DNA of 42,500 nt from Bacteroidota bacterium. Lineage in GTDB: Bacteria; Bacteroidota; Bacteroidia; Sphingobacteriales; Sphingobacteriaceae. The position numbers and the translations under genes were made by a program. The DNA lies in assembly GCA_018266915.1 (NCBI GenBank), contig JAFDZM010000043.1:1-42500 (forward strand). Direction: 5' to 3'. Below are positions 7,301-15,775 of the stretch, piece by piece. Every line of letters begins with the position of its first letter. Position 1 is the first letter of the stretch. The notes beneath the pieces were generated by a model. That model had not been told where the DNA came from, made no database searches, and saw only the letters and a list, made by a program, of their open reading frames with translations.

Positions 7301-8938
7301 CTACAGTTCTTTCTGTAAAAACGGATACCTGTAATCCTTCGGCGGATCGAAAGTTTCTTTAATAGTTCTTGGAGATACCCATCGCAGCAGGTTGATCATT
7401 GAACCGGCTTTATCGTTAGTACCCGATCCCCTTGCGCCACCAAATGGCTGCTGACCAACTACCGCACCTGTCGGTTTATCGTTGATATAGAAGTTACCCG
7501 CAGCATTGCGTAAACGTTGTGTTGCTTCTGCAATGGCATAGCGGTCTTGAGATATAATTGAACCGGTAAGCGCGTATATCGAAGTTTTATCTACGATGTC
7601 GATCACCTTGCTGAAATCTTTATCCTCGTAAACATAGATAGTCAATACCGGTCCGAAAAGTTCTTCACACATCGTTACATAGAAAGGATCGTCTACACGG
7701 AATACCGTTGGCTCGATAAACCAGCCATTAGTTTTATCATATTTACCGCCGGTTACCAGTTCTACGCTAATATCATTTTTAGCTTCGTCAATATATTTTG
7801 CCAGCTTATCAAATGATGCTTCAGTAATTACGGCGTTGATGAAGTTTTCGAAATCTTCAGTCGGGCCCATTTTGAAGCTGGCTACATCGCGCTGCATATT
7901 TTCTTTTACTGCCGGCCACAATGATTTAGGGATATACGCCCTCGAAGCAGCAGAACATTTTTGCCCCTGGTACTCAAATGCGCCACGAACCAATGCTGTG
8001 CTCACCACATCTGCATCGGCGCTTGGGTGAGCAAGAACAAAGTCCTTACCACCAGTTTCGCCAACGATGCGTGGGTAGGTCTTATATTTATGGATATTGG
8101 AACCGATAGTTTGCCAGATATTCTGGAATACTTTTGTTGAACCGGTAAAGTGTATACCTGCAAAATCAGGGTGATTGAATATCACCTCGCCTGCAACCGG
8201 ACCGTCAACATAGATCAGGTTGATCACACCATCGGGAACGCCGGCTTCTTTAAACACTTTCATAATCACGTTTGCGGCGTAGATCTGCGGATAGGCAGGT
8301 TTCCAAACCACCACGTTACCCATCATGGCAGCTGATGAAGGCAGGTTGCCTGCAATAGCGGTGAAGTTGAATGGTGTCAATGCATATACAAAGCCCTCCA
8401 GTGGGCGTTGCTCTACCCTATTCCAAACGCCTTTGCCTGAAATTGGCGGCTGCTGCTGATATATCTCAGTCATGTAGGACACGTTGAAACGCAGGAAGTC
8501 GATCAGCTCACAAGCCGAATCAATCTCCGCCTGGTAAGCATTTTTTGATTGCCCCAGCATCGTAGCAGCGTTTATCTCGGCACGATAAGGGCCAGCGATC
8601 AGGTCGGCAGCTTTTAAGAATATAGCGGCACGTTGTTCCCATGCCAGATCTTCCCAGGCAGCTTTTGCGGCCAATGCGGCATCAATAGCAGCATTTACGT
8701 GACTTGCATCGCCTTCAGAAAAAGTAGCCAGTAAGTGTTTATGATCATGCGGCGGACGGATCTCCAGCTTTTTGTTGGTACGAACTTCTTTCCCGCCGAT
8801 ATACATCGGAATATCAATTTGTTTTGAGCGCGCATCTTCCAGAGCGGCTTTGAGGGCAGCACGTTCTACACTGCGCGGGCCATAATTTAAAACAGGCTCG
8901 TTCTGCGGTGCAGGCACATTAAAAAATCCTTTCAGCAT
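7301..8938 (-). CDS. pruA: L-glutamate gamma-semialdehyde (delta-1-pyrroline-5-carboxylate) dehydrogenase
   Basis: A 545-residue aldehyde dehydrogenase of the P5CDH family, oxidising glutamate semialdehyde to glutamate with NAD+, the second step of proline breakdown. The catalytic Cys328 is in EYQGQKCSAAS, the general-base Glu294 in VGETGGKDF, and the Rossmann FTGS motif is at 264-267. The N-terminal extension and length match monofunctional P5CDHs of animals and Bacteroidota rather than the proteobacterial PutA fusion. No proline dehydrogenase gene is adjacent. A near-consensus promoter lies at 8960-8991. Confidence 0.92.
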   Translation of the reverse strand: MLKGFFNVPAPQNEPVLNYGPRSVERAALKAALEDARSKQIDIPMYIGGKEVRTNKKLEIRPPHDHKHLLATFSEGDASHVNAAIDAALAAKAAWEDLAWEQRAAIFLKAADLIAGPYRAEINAATMLGQSKNAYQAEIDSACELIDFLRFNVSYMTEIYQQQPPISGKGVWNRVEQRPLEGFVYALTPFNFTAIAGNLPSSAAMMGNVVVWKPAYPQIYAANVIMKVFKEAGVPDGVINLIYVDGPVAGEVIFNHPDFAGIHFTGSTKVFQNIWQTIGSNIHKYKTYPRIVGETGGKDFVLAHPSADADVVSTALVRGAFEYQGQKCSAASRAYIPKSLWPAVKENMQRDVASFKMGPTEDFENFINAVITEASFDKLAKYIDEAKNDISVELVTGGKYDKTNGWFIEPTVFRVDDPFYVTMCEELFGPVLTIYVYEDKDFSKVIDIVDKTSIYALTGSIISQDRYAIAEATQRLRNAAGNFYINDKPTGAVVGQQPFGGARGSGTNDKAGSMINLLRWVSPRTIKETFDPPKDYRYPFLQKEL

Positions 8939-8959
8939 AGGTGTTAATTATTGAGTGCG

Positions 8960-8991
8960 CAAAGATAAGGGTAAATGTGCAGATGTGCGAA
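8960..8991 (-). promoter_or_regulatory. Promoter of pruA
   Basis: Minus-strand TTCG (8988-8991, one mismatch from TTTG) is followed after 20 nt by TATCTTTG (8960-8967), a full TAnnTTTG match. The -7 box is 21 nt from the ATG. The -33 region lies inside the octamer word repeat. Confidence 0.6.
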
Positions 8992-9108
8992 TGCCTTGAT
9001 GTGCAAATATGCAAATGTGCAGATGTGCAGATGCATTTTGACTTTCATCTGAACGATTGATGTGCGAATGCCTTGATGTGCAAATATGCAAATGTGCGGA
9101 TGTGCAAA
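8972..9108. repeat. Octamer-word array (ATGTGCAR family) with a 48-bp direct repeat
   Basis: The array reads as tandem octamers of consensus ATGTGCAR, degenerate in places (ATGCCTTG, ATATGCAA). One block of 48 nt at 8982-9029 recurs at 9059-9106 with a single mismatch, separated by 29 nt. It has only one arm orientation here, unlike 38709-38775 where both arms occur. The rest of the gene-free stretch 8939-9337 is AT-rich with no other feature I can support apart from the pruA promoter. Confidence 0.75.
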
Positions 9109-9337
9109 TTCTTAACTTCTACAACCATTATAACCTCTACAACTACTACAAACAATTAATAATTAGTTTATATTTTTTAATACTAAAAGAATAATTAACA
9201 ACCTAAATAACCCAGTATAACTCTCACCGAAACTTACATTTTTATGCATCTTTTTTACACCTCTCGCGTATAACACTTCTATGGATGTAGATAAACGTCC
9301 TAACACGCACACTAATAACCAATAAAGAAACACGGCT

Positions 9338-9670
9338 ATGTCGAAACCAGAGGATATCTATAAAGAGTACAGGGAACTGGTATTAAAACACTCCAAAGAA
9401 GCGATCAACGGACAAAAATTCTCATTTCTGTTTACTTCAGAAAAAGAGGGGACTTTTACCCTAACCAACAACGAAACCAAGGACATGATTGGCGGCACAT
9501 TTAAACTGAGCGTGAACAATGACGGCCTGAACATATTAATGGACTATAAAGGTTTCTATATCACTCAGACTTTAAAGATCGACAAGAAGGAAAGTACTAT
9601 TGTACGTGAACCAAACAGCGGCAAGGTGTTTCTGACCGGTCACAAACTGGATATAAAAGGCAGCAAATAA
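9338..9670 (+). CDS. Small protein of unknown function
   Basis: A 110-residue protein that I do not recognise. It has no signal peptide or membrane segment. A short N-terminal helix (about 5-22, EDIYKEYRELVLKHSKEAI) is followed by alternating strands, suggesting a small beta-rich cytosolic domain (FSFLFTSEKEGTFTLT, FYITQTLKID, KVFLTGHKLDIKG). It is charged and Lys-rich. It stands alone with no evident operon partner and its promoter is not clear. Coding use looks normal for the genome, so it is probably a real gene. Confidence 0.6.
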   Translation: MSKPEDIYKEYRELVLKHSKEAINGQKFSFLFTSEKEGTFTLTNNETKDMIGGTFKLSVNNDGLNILMDYKGFYITQTLKIDKKESTIVREPNSGKVFLTGHKLDIKGSK

Positions 9671-9859
9671 GGATTTATACTATTTATTTTCTTCCGGTTT
9701 GTAGCACCTTATACACAATTTTATAGGAAAAAATTCCACAAAATTAACCCACAGTTCTGCGATCATTTTCTACTAAGGCAATAAAAGGCCCCAATTGGCC
9801 CGTATTGACCTGTTTTTAAGTTCAACTCCATGTGGTGCGGTTGTTGCCGTACTTTAAGC

Positions 9860-10309
9860 ATGAAGAGCTTACCTATACTTCTTTTGTTTGTTACCCTGTC
9901 GCTAACCGCCGCTGCGCAGTTTCCGCTTGGCAGTACTATGCCTAAGATCAAAACTTATTTCAGCGAGCATGTACCCTACTCATTTGTGCAGGAATTCAGG
10001 GCCGAAAACGGCGATACTGCTATTTGTTTTACCAAATCAAAAGTTATAGGCGACTTCACCTTCTATTTTGACCATAACGGGATATGCACCTCATACGTTG
10101 TAACTTATGGCAAAGAGGATTTCAGCCAAATAGAATCCCTGCTCGACCATAAATACTGCCACCTTGAACCCTCCCGCTGGATATCTGAAGAAGGCAGATT
10201 TGATGTGGATGTGAAAGCGCCTGTGGCCGGTGCCAATTATTTCAGCGTTGTTTATACAACCGATCCGCTGTTAGGCGACATGCGAGACAATACTTTGGTG
10301 TCGAATTAA
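9860..10309 (+). CDS. Secreted protein of unknown function
   Basis: A 149-residue protein with a good signal peptide (MKSLPILLLFVTLSLTAAA, cleavage likely before QFPLG), so it is exported to the periplasm. An in-frame ATG 30 nt upstream would put ten residues with three cysteines or arginines before the signal, which is implausible, so 9860 is chosen. The mature part has no motif I know; it contains three Cys and many aromatic residues in short strands. It is followed by the REP-like inverted pair at 10335-10485, a common site for such repeats (past a 3' end). Confidence 0.65.
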   Translation: MKSLPILLLFVTLSLTAAAQFPLGSTMPKIKTYFSEHVPYSFVQEFRAENGDTAICFTKSKVIGDFTFYFDHNGICTSYVVTYGKEDFSQIESLLDHKYCHLEPSRWISEEGRFDVDVKAPVAGANYFSVVYTTDPLLGDMRDNTLVSN

Positions 10310-10334
10310 GCCGCAAAAATTAATCGCTTTAACA

Positions 10335-10400
10335 AGGAGGCACCTACGGAGCCCAAACAACTCGTTATTTTTCCTATAAACAGGAAGCTCCTATGGAGCT
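10335..10400 (-). repeat. Composite REP-like unit, copy 2 (reverse orientation)
   Basis: Read on the minus strand it has agctccataggagct (10386-10400), the linker cctgtttatag (within 10374-10384), 20 nt, then a palindrome with one change, ggctccgtaggtgcc (10339-10353), and tcct. The order and spacing match copies 1 and 3. With copy 3 it makes a head-to-head pair 19 nt apart, the layout of a bacterial interspersed mosaic element. Confidence 0.75.
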
Positions 10401-10419
10401 AAAACCCGACCAAATGATC

Positions 10420-10485
10420 GACTCCATAGGAGTCACCTGTTTATAGAACATCACATTCCATTTATTTGGCTCCATAGGAGCCTCC
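10420..10485 (+). repeat. Composite REP-like unit, copy 3
   Basis: gactccataggagtc (10420-10434), acctgtttatag (10435-10446), 21 nt, ggctccataggagcc (10468-10482), then tcc. It is the best-preserved copy. The gene-free stretch 10310-10657 holds copies 2 and 3 and the hairpin at 10574-10631; nothing else is evident. Confidence 0.78.
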
Positions 10486-10573
10486 TTTCGCCGATTTAAT
10501 TCCATCTGATTAGCCGCCATTATACCCAACACCGCAAAATCTTTTTAAATTAGTAGTTTATTCAAACGCAAAA

Positions 10574-10631
10574 TGAAACCATCATGAGCCTCCGTTGATG
10601 AAATAAACAAAAACGGCTCATGATAGCTTCA
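10574..10631. promoter_or_regulatory. Long hairpin upstream of a secreted-protein gene
   Basis: tgaaaccatcatgagcc (10574-10590) pairs with ggctcatgatagcttca (10615-10631) with two mismatches around a 24-nt loop. It ends 26 nt before the ATG at 10658. It may be a leader hairpin or an operator. It is not related to the REP palindromes or the word repeats. Confidence 0.5.
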
Positions 10632-10657
10632 TCACCATTAAAAAACAATTTACTTCG

Positions 10658-11113
10658 ATGAAACCACTATCTCTATTACTGTGTCTTATGGTACTATTTG
10701 TTTGTGCCCAAAAAGCAAACGCCCAGGAACAAACCCCGGCTGATATCTCTAAAAAGTTCTTCGAGCTGTATGCCACCAAACCTATGGATGCCATCGATCA
10801 GCTTTTTGGCGATGTGAAGAAAAACAAACAAGTAAGCGACGACATCACCGCCATCAAAAAGAACCTGAAAGTAACCATCGACCAGGACGGCGATTATTAT
10901 GGCTACGAACCGATTACTGAAAAAAGTATTGGCACCACCCTGAAACTTTTAAGCTACATGGTGAAATACGATAAACAGCCGGTACGATTTATCTTCATCT
11001 TCTACAAACCAAAAGATGCCTGGAAGATTTACACTTTTCAATTCAACACCAATTTGGATGATGAATTAAACAATGCTGCGGGTGTGGATTTGTTGAAGGA
11101 GAATAAGCAATAG
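10658..11113 (+). CDS. Secreted protein of unknown function (DUF-like, about 150 residues)
   Basis: A 151-residue protein with a clear signal peptide (MKPLSLLLCLMVLFVCAQKANA, cleavage before QEQTP). The mature part begins with a helix (PADISKKFFELYATKPMDAIDQLFG) and then alternates strands and turns, ending in a strand KPKDAWKIYTFQFNTN. The fold resembles small NTF2-like or cystatin-like secreted proteins, but I cannot confirm this. A 17-bp imperfect hairpin lies 26 nt upstream. It converges with the HKD-domain gene; no strong terminator is visible in 11114-11194. Confidence 0.65.
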   Translation: MKPLSLLLCLMVLFVCAQKANAQEQTPADISKKFFELYATKPMDAIDQLFGDVKKNKQVSDDITAIKKNLKVTIDQDGDYYGYEPITEKSIGTTLKLLSYMVKYDKQPVRFIFIFYKPKDAWKIYTFQFNTNLDDELNNAAGVDLLKENKQ

Positions 11114-11194
11114 GGGATAATTATTGATTGATGGCTAGTTATAAATAATGGATTTTGTCACATGATTTATTTAATGTCTGCGGTTACCAAATGG

Positions 11195-12163
11195 TCAGCC
11201 ATTAGAGTTATTCATAAATTCTCTTAAACTGTTTTCAGTACGAATAGTTAGGCTAGTAAGTTTTTCGTCGCTAAAACTTTCAGAATAATTGTCCTCAAGA
11301 CTTACTCTTATTTGTCCAATTGTCGAGACAAAATTTGTATGTATGCGATTGTAGACGATAACGCTGTTTCCATTTAATGATTGATCTTCATTTTTTAAAA
11401 AAATATCGTTGCCAACATAAGCCAATCTATCCAACCTGAAAATGGCTCTATTTGCCAAGTCCCAAATTCTGTTCAAATACGAAAAATTAACAATTGGAAA
11501 ATACTCATCTACAATCGAAGAAATCTCTAATCGGACATTTTCATAATTCAAAAGTGTTTGTTCAATCTTTTCGATACTTGGATTATAACGTAGAATCTGA
11601 GTAAATATCTGTTGCAATAATTGCAAATTGTTAGCATTTGCAGTTCCTAAACTCATTGTAGCTCTTACAGTATTAAAATAACTTAATTGTTCAATAGCAA
11701 AACCTATTAGTTCCTCTTTCGTTTGTATCATCCACCTAAGAGTATTAGGCCCTCGCAGTGATTCACAAAAAGATACTACCTCTGTTTTTGAGGTCATACT
11801 TGCAGCAGTAAAATTTAATGAACCATAGTAATATCCATAATCTGAAATTATCCATTTAGAGTGATTGCTTGAATCCAATATAACTCCGATGTTATTGTTA
11901 ATTAGATAAGTTATATTATCAGTATGATTCTGATTACCAAAGCCCCACATTCTAGGTGGCATTATCAGTAATGCATTAATCCCTTGATTTCTTTTATTGA
12001 TTATCCTTGGAATAATAGAAGTAGGATGATTAAATGGAGAAAAATTATATCCACAAACTATAATGAATTGTTTAGCATTATCAATAATCTCATGTATCTC
12101 ATTTATGAAACTGACATTAGATGACTTTATACCCCATTTGCTTCCATTTCCCGGATCTATCAT
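11195..12163 (-). CDS. Phospholipase D-like (single HKD) domain protein
   Basis: A 322-residue protein. The N-terminal 140 residues form a PLD-like domain with one HKD motif, His101-x-Lys103-x4-Asp108, followed by GSLNFT (Gly114, Ser115, Asn117). One motif per chain means the active site would form in a homodimer, as in Nuc and related nucleases. Residues 150-322 are helical and unlike anything I recognise. No signal peptide. Base composition is markedly more A+T-rich than its neighbours, which suggests transfer. It could be a nuclease of a defence or mobile module or a phosphodiester transferase; no partner genes are adjacent. Confidence 0.75.
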   Translation of the reverse strand: MIDPGNGSKWGIKSSNVSFINEIHEIIDNAKQFIIVCGYNFSPFNHPTSIIPRIINKRNQGINALLIMPPRMWGFGNQNHTDNITYLINNNIGVILDSSNHSKWIISDYGYYYGSLNFTAASMTSKTEVVSFCESLRGPNTLRWMIQTKEELIGFAIEQLSYFNTVRATMSLGTANANNLQLLQQIFTQILRYNPSIEKIEQTLLNYENVRLEISSIVDEYFPIVNFSYLNRIWDLANRAIFRLDRLAYVGNDIFLKNEDQSLNGNSVIVYNRIHTNFVSTIGQIRVSLEDNYSESFSDEKLTSLTIRTENSLREFMNNSNG

Positions 12164-12380
12164 TTTGGTTTAATTGTGCGTTTATCGATTGTTTAAGACT
12201 TTTACCATCAGGATGCGAACTGATAATTAAGCTGAGCTAAATATACTATTAGCTAATATAGATTGTCAATCCGCGAAAACACCCATTTTTTATGCGAAAA
12301 AGCGAGGGGCACGTCCAAATTCAGTTGGCAGTTTATAGTAATTATGATAATCCTTCAATTAGACGAATCATGGTTCAGAT

Positions 12381-12434
12381 AATATGCAGCGTGGCCTTTG
12401 CGCACCGCACTTCGAGAGCCTCAGTGTGACACCC
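12381..12434 (-). repeat. 53-bp interspersed repeat, left copy (inverted)
   Basis: Read on the minus strand it nearly equals 42094-42146, with shared blocks tgaggctctcgaagtg and ctgcatatt and a handful of substitutions and small indels. Its 3' part pairs weakly with the end of the cyclase gene (12424-12464). The gene-free stretch 12164-12466 holds this repeat and otherwise only AT-rich sequence; no promoter could be assigned. Confidence 0.7.
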
Positions 12435-12466
12435 TTTTCCTTATTTAATGAAAGGGGGTGACACTA

Positions 12467-13711
12467 CTAAGCAAACACAGCAGCCCCATTTCTCCCTTTC
12501 AGCAAAAACGTTTTCATTGGCCCTTTGCCTTTTATATCGATTGTTCCGCGCTCGTCGAAATGATATTTGGGTTTAAGGATTTCGTAGGTCGCTTCGGTTA
12601 CCTGTATTTCGCCCGGTATTCCGTGCGATTCCATTCTGGCAGCAGTATTCACACTGTCACCCCAAAGATCATAGGCAAACTTCCTTTTGCCAATTACACC
12701 AGCGATAACTGGTCCTGAATGGATACCGACCCGGATCTGTAAAGTTTGCCCTGTTTGTTGGTTATGACGTTTGATCATTTCCTGCATGTCCAAGGCCATG
12801 TCGGCAAGTAGTTCGGCATGGTCGCGACAACTAACCGGTACACCCGCAACCACCATATAAGCGTCACCAATGGTCTTGATCTTTTCTGCTTTGTATTTAT
12901 CGGTCAGGTTATCAAATTCAGTAAAAACGGCATTGAGCATGGCGATAAGTTTATCCGGGCTCACCGTTTCCGTGTATTTGGTAAAACCGACAATATCAGC
13001 GAAAAGGATAGATGTTTCTTCAAAATCATCTACTATGGTGGAAGGACTTCGTTTCAAACGTTCAGCAATAGGTACCGGTAGTATATTATTCAGCAAACTT
13101 TCAGAACGGTCGCGCTCCACGGCCAGGTTATGCTCTGCCCTATTGACCACCGCGTATCCTACTCCTCCCATCGCAATCCCGCAAAATAAGAACCCGGCGA
13201 GATTAAAAGAAGTCTCCATAGCTATAAACGGACGTGGCTCATCCAGCACGCCATAAGCTGGCACATGGGCAATAAAATTGACGCCGAAAAAGCAGAGGCC
13301 CGTATAAATTACACACAACCACATCCATTTACGTTGCCGCGCCGGGAACATAAAAAACTGTATAAACACACAAACCACCAGGAACACATCCCAACGTGAA
13401 TTGCTACCCATAGTAACCTGGTAAGAGGTAAGAAATGATGGCGCCCACAAGCCAAACCACACCCTGCCAAGCAGGAAACGTTTTAATTTGCTCCAGAGCA
13501 GGATAATGCCTATAGACAACCCATGTCCCAGAAATATCAACATTTGCAACATTGGGACGCGATACTGGAAACAAAGCCCGATGTTCTGTGCAATCAGGAT
13601 CAACACCAATACCACAATAGCGTTCAGGAAGCTGATATGCCGGGTTTCGGCAGGCGGGGTATTCTCATCCATACCTGTTGTGATGAGATAGTTCCAGAGA
13701 CGTTTCATCAA
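12467..13711 (-). CDS. Membrane-anchored class III adenylate cyclase
   Basis: A 414-residue protein with about six membrane segments in residues 28-190 and a class III cyclase domain at about 228-405. Metal-binding aspartates are Asp239 (FADIVGFT) and Asp283 (TIGDAYM). The substrate-specifying pair is Lys277 (EKIKT) and Asp348 (YDLWGD), the adenylate type. Transition-state residues are Asn355 and Arg359 (VNTAAR), at the same +7 and +11 offsets from Asp348 as in mammalian cyclase. All are present, so the homodimer should make cAMP. No receptor or CRP-like gene is adjacent. The 3' end meets a hairpin formed partly by the 53-bp repeat. Confidence 0.88.
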   Translation of the reverse strand: MMKRLWNYLITTGMDENTPPAETRHISFLNAIVVLVLILIAQNIGLCFQYRVPMLQMLIFLGHGLSIGIILLWSKLKRFLLGRVWFGLWAPSFLTSYQVTMGSNSRWDVFLVVCVFIQFFMFPARQRKWMWLCVIYTGLCFFGVNFIAHVPAYGVLDEPRPFIAMETSFNLAGFLFCGIAMGGVGYAVVNRAEHNLAVERDRSESLLNNILPVPIAERLKRSPSTIVDDFEETSILFADIVGFTKYTETVSPDKLIAMLNAVFTEFDNLTDKYKAEKIKTIGDAYMVVAGVPVSCRDHAELLADMALDMQEMIKRHNQQTGQTLQIRVGIHSGPVIAGVIGKRKFAYDLWGDSVNTAARMESHGIPGEIQVTEATYEILKPKYHFDERGTIDIKGKGPMKTFLLKGRNGAAVFA

Positions 13712-13759
13712 TGTTATAATTATGAGAAGGTTATTTATGCTAATATAAAAAAAGCGAAC

Positions 13760-13792
13760 AAAAAAACGCCCTGCTCAAATGAACAGGGCGTT
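13760..13792 (-). terminator. Terminator of the S10-spc-alpha super-operon
   Basis: On the minus strand a 13-bp stem with one mismatch (core AACGCCCTG with CAGGGCGTT) is followed by seven T residues. It lies about 60 nt past the rplQ stop and before the start region of the cyclase gene, so it ends the ribosomal transcript and shields the cyclase. Confidence 0.85.
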
Positions 13793-13812
13793 GATATTTT
13801 TACCTTCTTAAA

Positions 13813-13848
13813 GTCTTCCGCCGGCGGGCGGAGAGATTTAGAGGGGGC
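13813..13848. repeat. GC-rich palindrome after rplQ
   Basis: tccgccggcgggcgga (13818-13833) is a near-perfect palindrome flanked by agtct and gagatttagaggggg. The flanking phrase resembles a short intergenic repeat I remember as common in Bacteroidota, but no second copy is in this window. Confidence 0.45.
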
Positions 13849-13853
13849 TGGGC

Positions 13854-14450
13854 TTATTCGCCTTTTTCAGCATTTTCTTCGTTTGCAGCTGGTGCTTCCG
13901 GAGTTTCTTCGGCAGCAGGTGCTTCTTCAACTGCTGGTGCAGCTTCAGCTTTTGGTTCTTCAACTACTACTGCTTCTTCAACAGCAGCTTCAGCTTTTGG
14001 AGCAGCAGCTTTAGCAGCGCCACCTTTACCAGAACCACCACGACGACGGGTTGATTTCTTAGCAACTGCAGCACCGTCTTTAGTGTAAGTAGTGTTGTAG
14101 TCTACCAATTCGATCAATGCCATTTCCGCGTTATCACCCAAACGGTTTTCCAGTTTGATGATACGGGTATAACCACCCGGACGGTTAGCGATCTTCTCAG
14201 CAACTTCGCGGAACAATACGTTCACGCTGTCTTTATCCTGCAAATAGCTAAACACGGTACGACGTGAATGTGTAGTATCGTTTTTTGATTTGGTCAGAAG
14301 GGGTTCAACATACACGCGCAGAGCTTTTGCTTTTGCCAGTGTAGTAGTGATGCGCTTATGCAGGATAAGCGAAGAGGCCATGTTTGCCATCATCGCCTTG
14401 CGATGACTGTCGGTACGGCCTAAGTGATTTACTTTTTTTCCGTGTCTCAT
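13854..14450 (-). CDS. rplQ: 50S ribosomal protein L17
   Basis: A 198-residue L17 at the polypeptide exit side of the large subunit. Residues 1-125 are the usual fold ([29 protein letters not shown], and [16 protein letters not shown]). Residues 128-198 form a tail that is first basic (KKSTRRRGG) and then rich in Ala, Glu and Pro, absent from E. coli L17 but usual in Bacteroidota. It is the last gene of the alpha operon and is followed by the main terminator. A 157-nt gap with an 18-bp perfect hairpin separates it from rpoA. Confidence 0.97.
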   Translation of the reverse strand: MRHGKKVNHLGRTDSHRKAMMANMASSLILHKRITTTLAKAKALRVYVEPLLTKSKNDTTHSRRTVFSYLQDKDSVNVLFREVAEKIANRPGGYTRIIKLENRLGDNAEMALIELVDYNTTYTKDGAAVAKKSTRRRGGSGKGGAAKAAAPKAEAAVEEAVVVEEPKAEAAPAVEEAPAAEETPEAPAANEENAEKGE

Positions 14451-14525
14451 TGTTTTTTGTTTTGTGGCACGTGCATACCGTCGGGCGGCGTTACCGTCAA
14501 GCCCTCGGAATTACGCGGGTTGTTA

Positions 14526-14597
14526 GAGTCGAGAGCCAAGATTCAAGAATCAAGATATTAAATCTTTTACTCTTGGTTCTTGAATCTTGGCTCTTGC
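14526..14597. repeat. Heptamer-word hairpin, GANNCAA family (rpoA/rplQ gap)
   Basis: agagccaagattcaagaa (14532-14549) is perfectly complementary over 18 bp to the segment 14577-14594. The arms are built of heptamers GAGCCAA, GATTCAA, GAATCAA. The loop of 27 nt holds further words. It should form a stable RNA hairpin within the alpha-operon transcript just after the rpoA stop. Confidence 0.8.
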
Positions 14598-14606
14598 TTC
14601 TATTAT

Positions 14607-15599
14607 TTATTCTTCGTCTAATTTAAATTTTGACAGGTTCATACCAAAAGATAAGCCTTTTGATTTAACCAGGTCCTGGATTTCAGTCAATGACTTTTTA
14701 CCAAAGTTTCTGAACTTCAGCATATCTGCTACGTCGTATGAAACCAGGTCGGCCAGGCTGCGGATGTCGGCAGCTTTAAGGCAGTTCAAAGCACGTACTG
14801 AAAGATCAAGGTCAACCAGTTCGGTTTTCAGGATCTTGCGCATGTGCAGGATCTCTTCGTCAACCTCTTTGGTTTCTTCCTTAGCCTGAGCCTCAAGCAT
14901 CATGTTCTCATCGCTGAACAACATAAAGTGCTGAATAAGGATCTTAGCTGCTTCTTTCAAAGCGTCTTCAGGATGTATAGAGCCATCGGTAGCGATATCC
15001 AGAACTAATTTTTCGTAGTCGGTTTTTTGCTCCACACGATAGTTTTCTATAGTGTATTTAACGTTTTTGATCGGCGTATAGATCGAGTCGATAGCGATCA
15101 CACCTACGTTAGCATCAGGATTTTTATTTTCTTCGCTTGAAATATAACCGCGACCTTTATTGATAGTCAGCTCGATTTCAAGTGTTACTGATGAATCCAT
15201 GTTGCAGATAACCAGCTCAGGGTTCAATACAGTAAAGTTATTTGAGAACTTGGTAATGTCACCGGCAGAAAAAGTGTCCTGACCATTAACGATCACGAAT
15301 ACTTTTTCAGTATCGCCAGATTCACCTGTTTTCTTCAAACGAACTTGCTTTAAGTTCAGAATGATCTCGGTAACGTCCTCAACAACACCCTTAATGGTTG
15401 AAAACTCATGCGTAACTCCTGAAAAACGAACAGAAGTAACAGCATAACCTTCAAGAGATGAAAGTAAGATACGACGTAAAGCATTACCAATGGTTACACC
15501 AAAGCCTGGTTCTAATGGACGGAATTCGAACGTGCCATCAAAATCATTTGCTTTTTGCATGATAACCTTGTCTGGTTTTTGAAATGCTAAAATTGCCAT
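14607..15599 (-). CDS. rpoA: RNA polymerase alpha subunit
   Basis: A 330-residue alpha subunit. The N-terminal domain (about 1-235) carries the assembly motifs [30 protein letters not shown]; the C-terminal domain (about 258-320) carries [25 protein letters not shown], the helix-hairpin-helix that contacts UP elements and activators. Length is normal. It lies between rpsD and rplQ as in other bacteria. Word-repeat hairpins fill the gaps on both sides, which could uncouple its level from that of the ribosomal proteins. Confidence 0.98.
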   Translation of the reverse strand: MAILAFQKPDKVIMQKANDFDGTFEFRPLEPGFGVTIGNALRRILLSSLEGYAVTSVRFSGVTHEFSTIKGVVEDVTEIILNLKQVRLKKTGESGDTEKVFVIVNGQDTFSAGDITKFSNNFTVLNPELVICNMDSSVTLEIELTINKGRGYISSEENKNPDANVGVIAIDSIYTPIKNVKYTIENYRVEQKTDYEKLVLDIATDGSIHPEDALKEAAKILIQHFMLFSDENMMLEAQAKEETKEVDEEILHMRKILKTELVDLDLSVRALNCLKAADIRSLADLVSYDVADMLKFRNFGKKSLTEIQDLVKSKGLSFGMNLSKFKLDEE

Positions 15600-15630
15600 T
15601 TATATCCTTTGTTTATTGTTTACTTGATTA

Positions 15631-15775
15631 AAGATTTGAGATGTGAGATTTGAGATGTGAGACTTTTGTCTTTTTCCGAATCCTTCTCTTAAACCATTTT
15701 TACTTACATATGTTTGAAACTGAAATATGAGATTTGAAGTATTTCTCAAATCTCATATCTAAAATCTCAAATCTT
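15631..15775. repeat. Heptamer-word hairpin, GAGATNT family (rpsD/rpoA gap)
   Basis: The left array 15631-15663 is made of heptamers GATTTGA/GATGTGA in alternation and the right array 15742-15775 is its complement. The outermost 12 bases (aagatttgagat at 15631-15642; atctcaaatctt at 15764-15775) pair perfectly. The right arm overlaps the rpsD stop codon. Loop about 80 nt. Confidence 0.75.

Noticed and set aside
9763..9951. Minus-strand frame overlapping the secreted-protein gene
   Set aside because: It is antisense to a gene with a good signal peptide and has no family features.
13523..14014. Plus-strand frame ending in a Leu/Gln-rich run opposite rplQ
   Set aside because: It is the antisense of the cyclase 5' end and of the Ala/Glu-rich tail of L17; the repeats come from GCT/GAA codons on the other strand.
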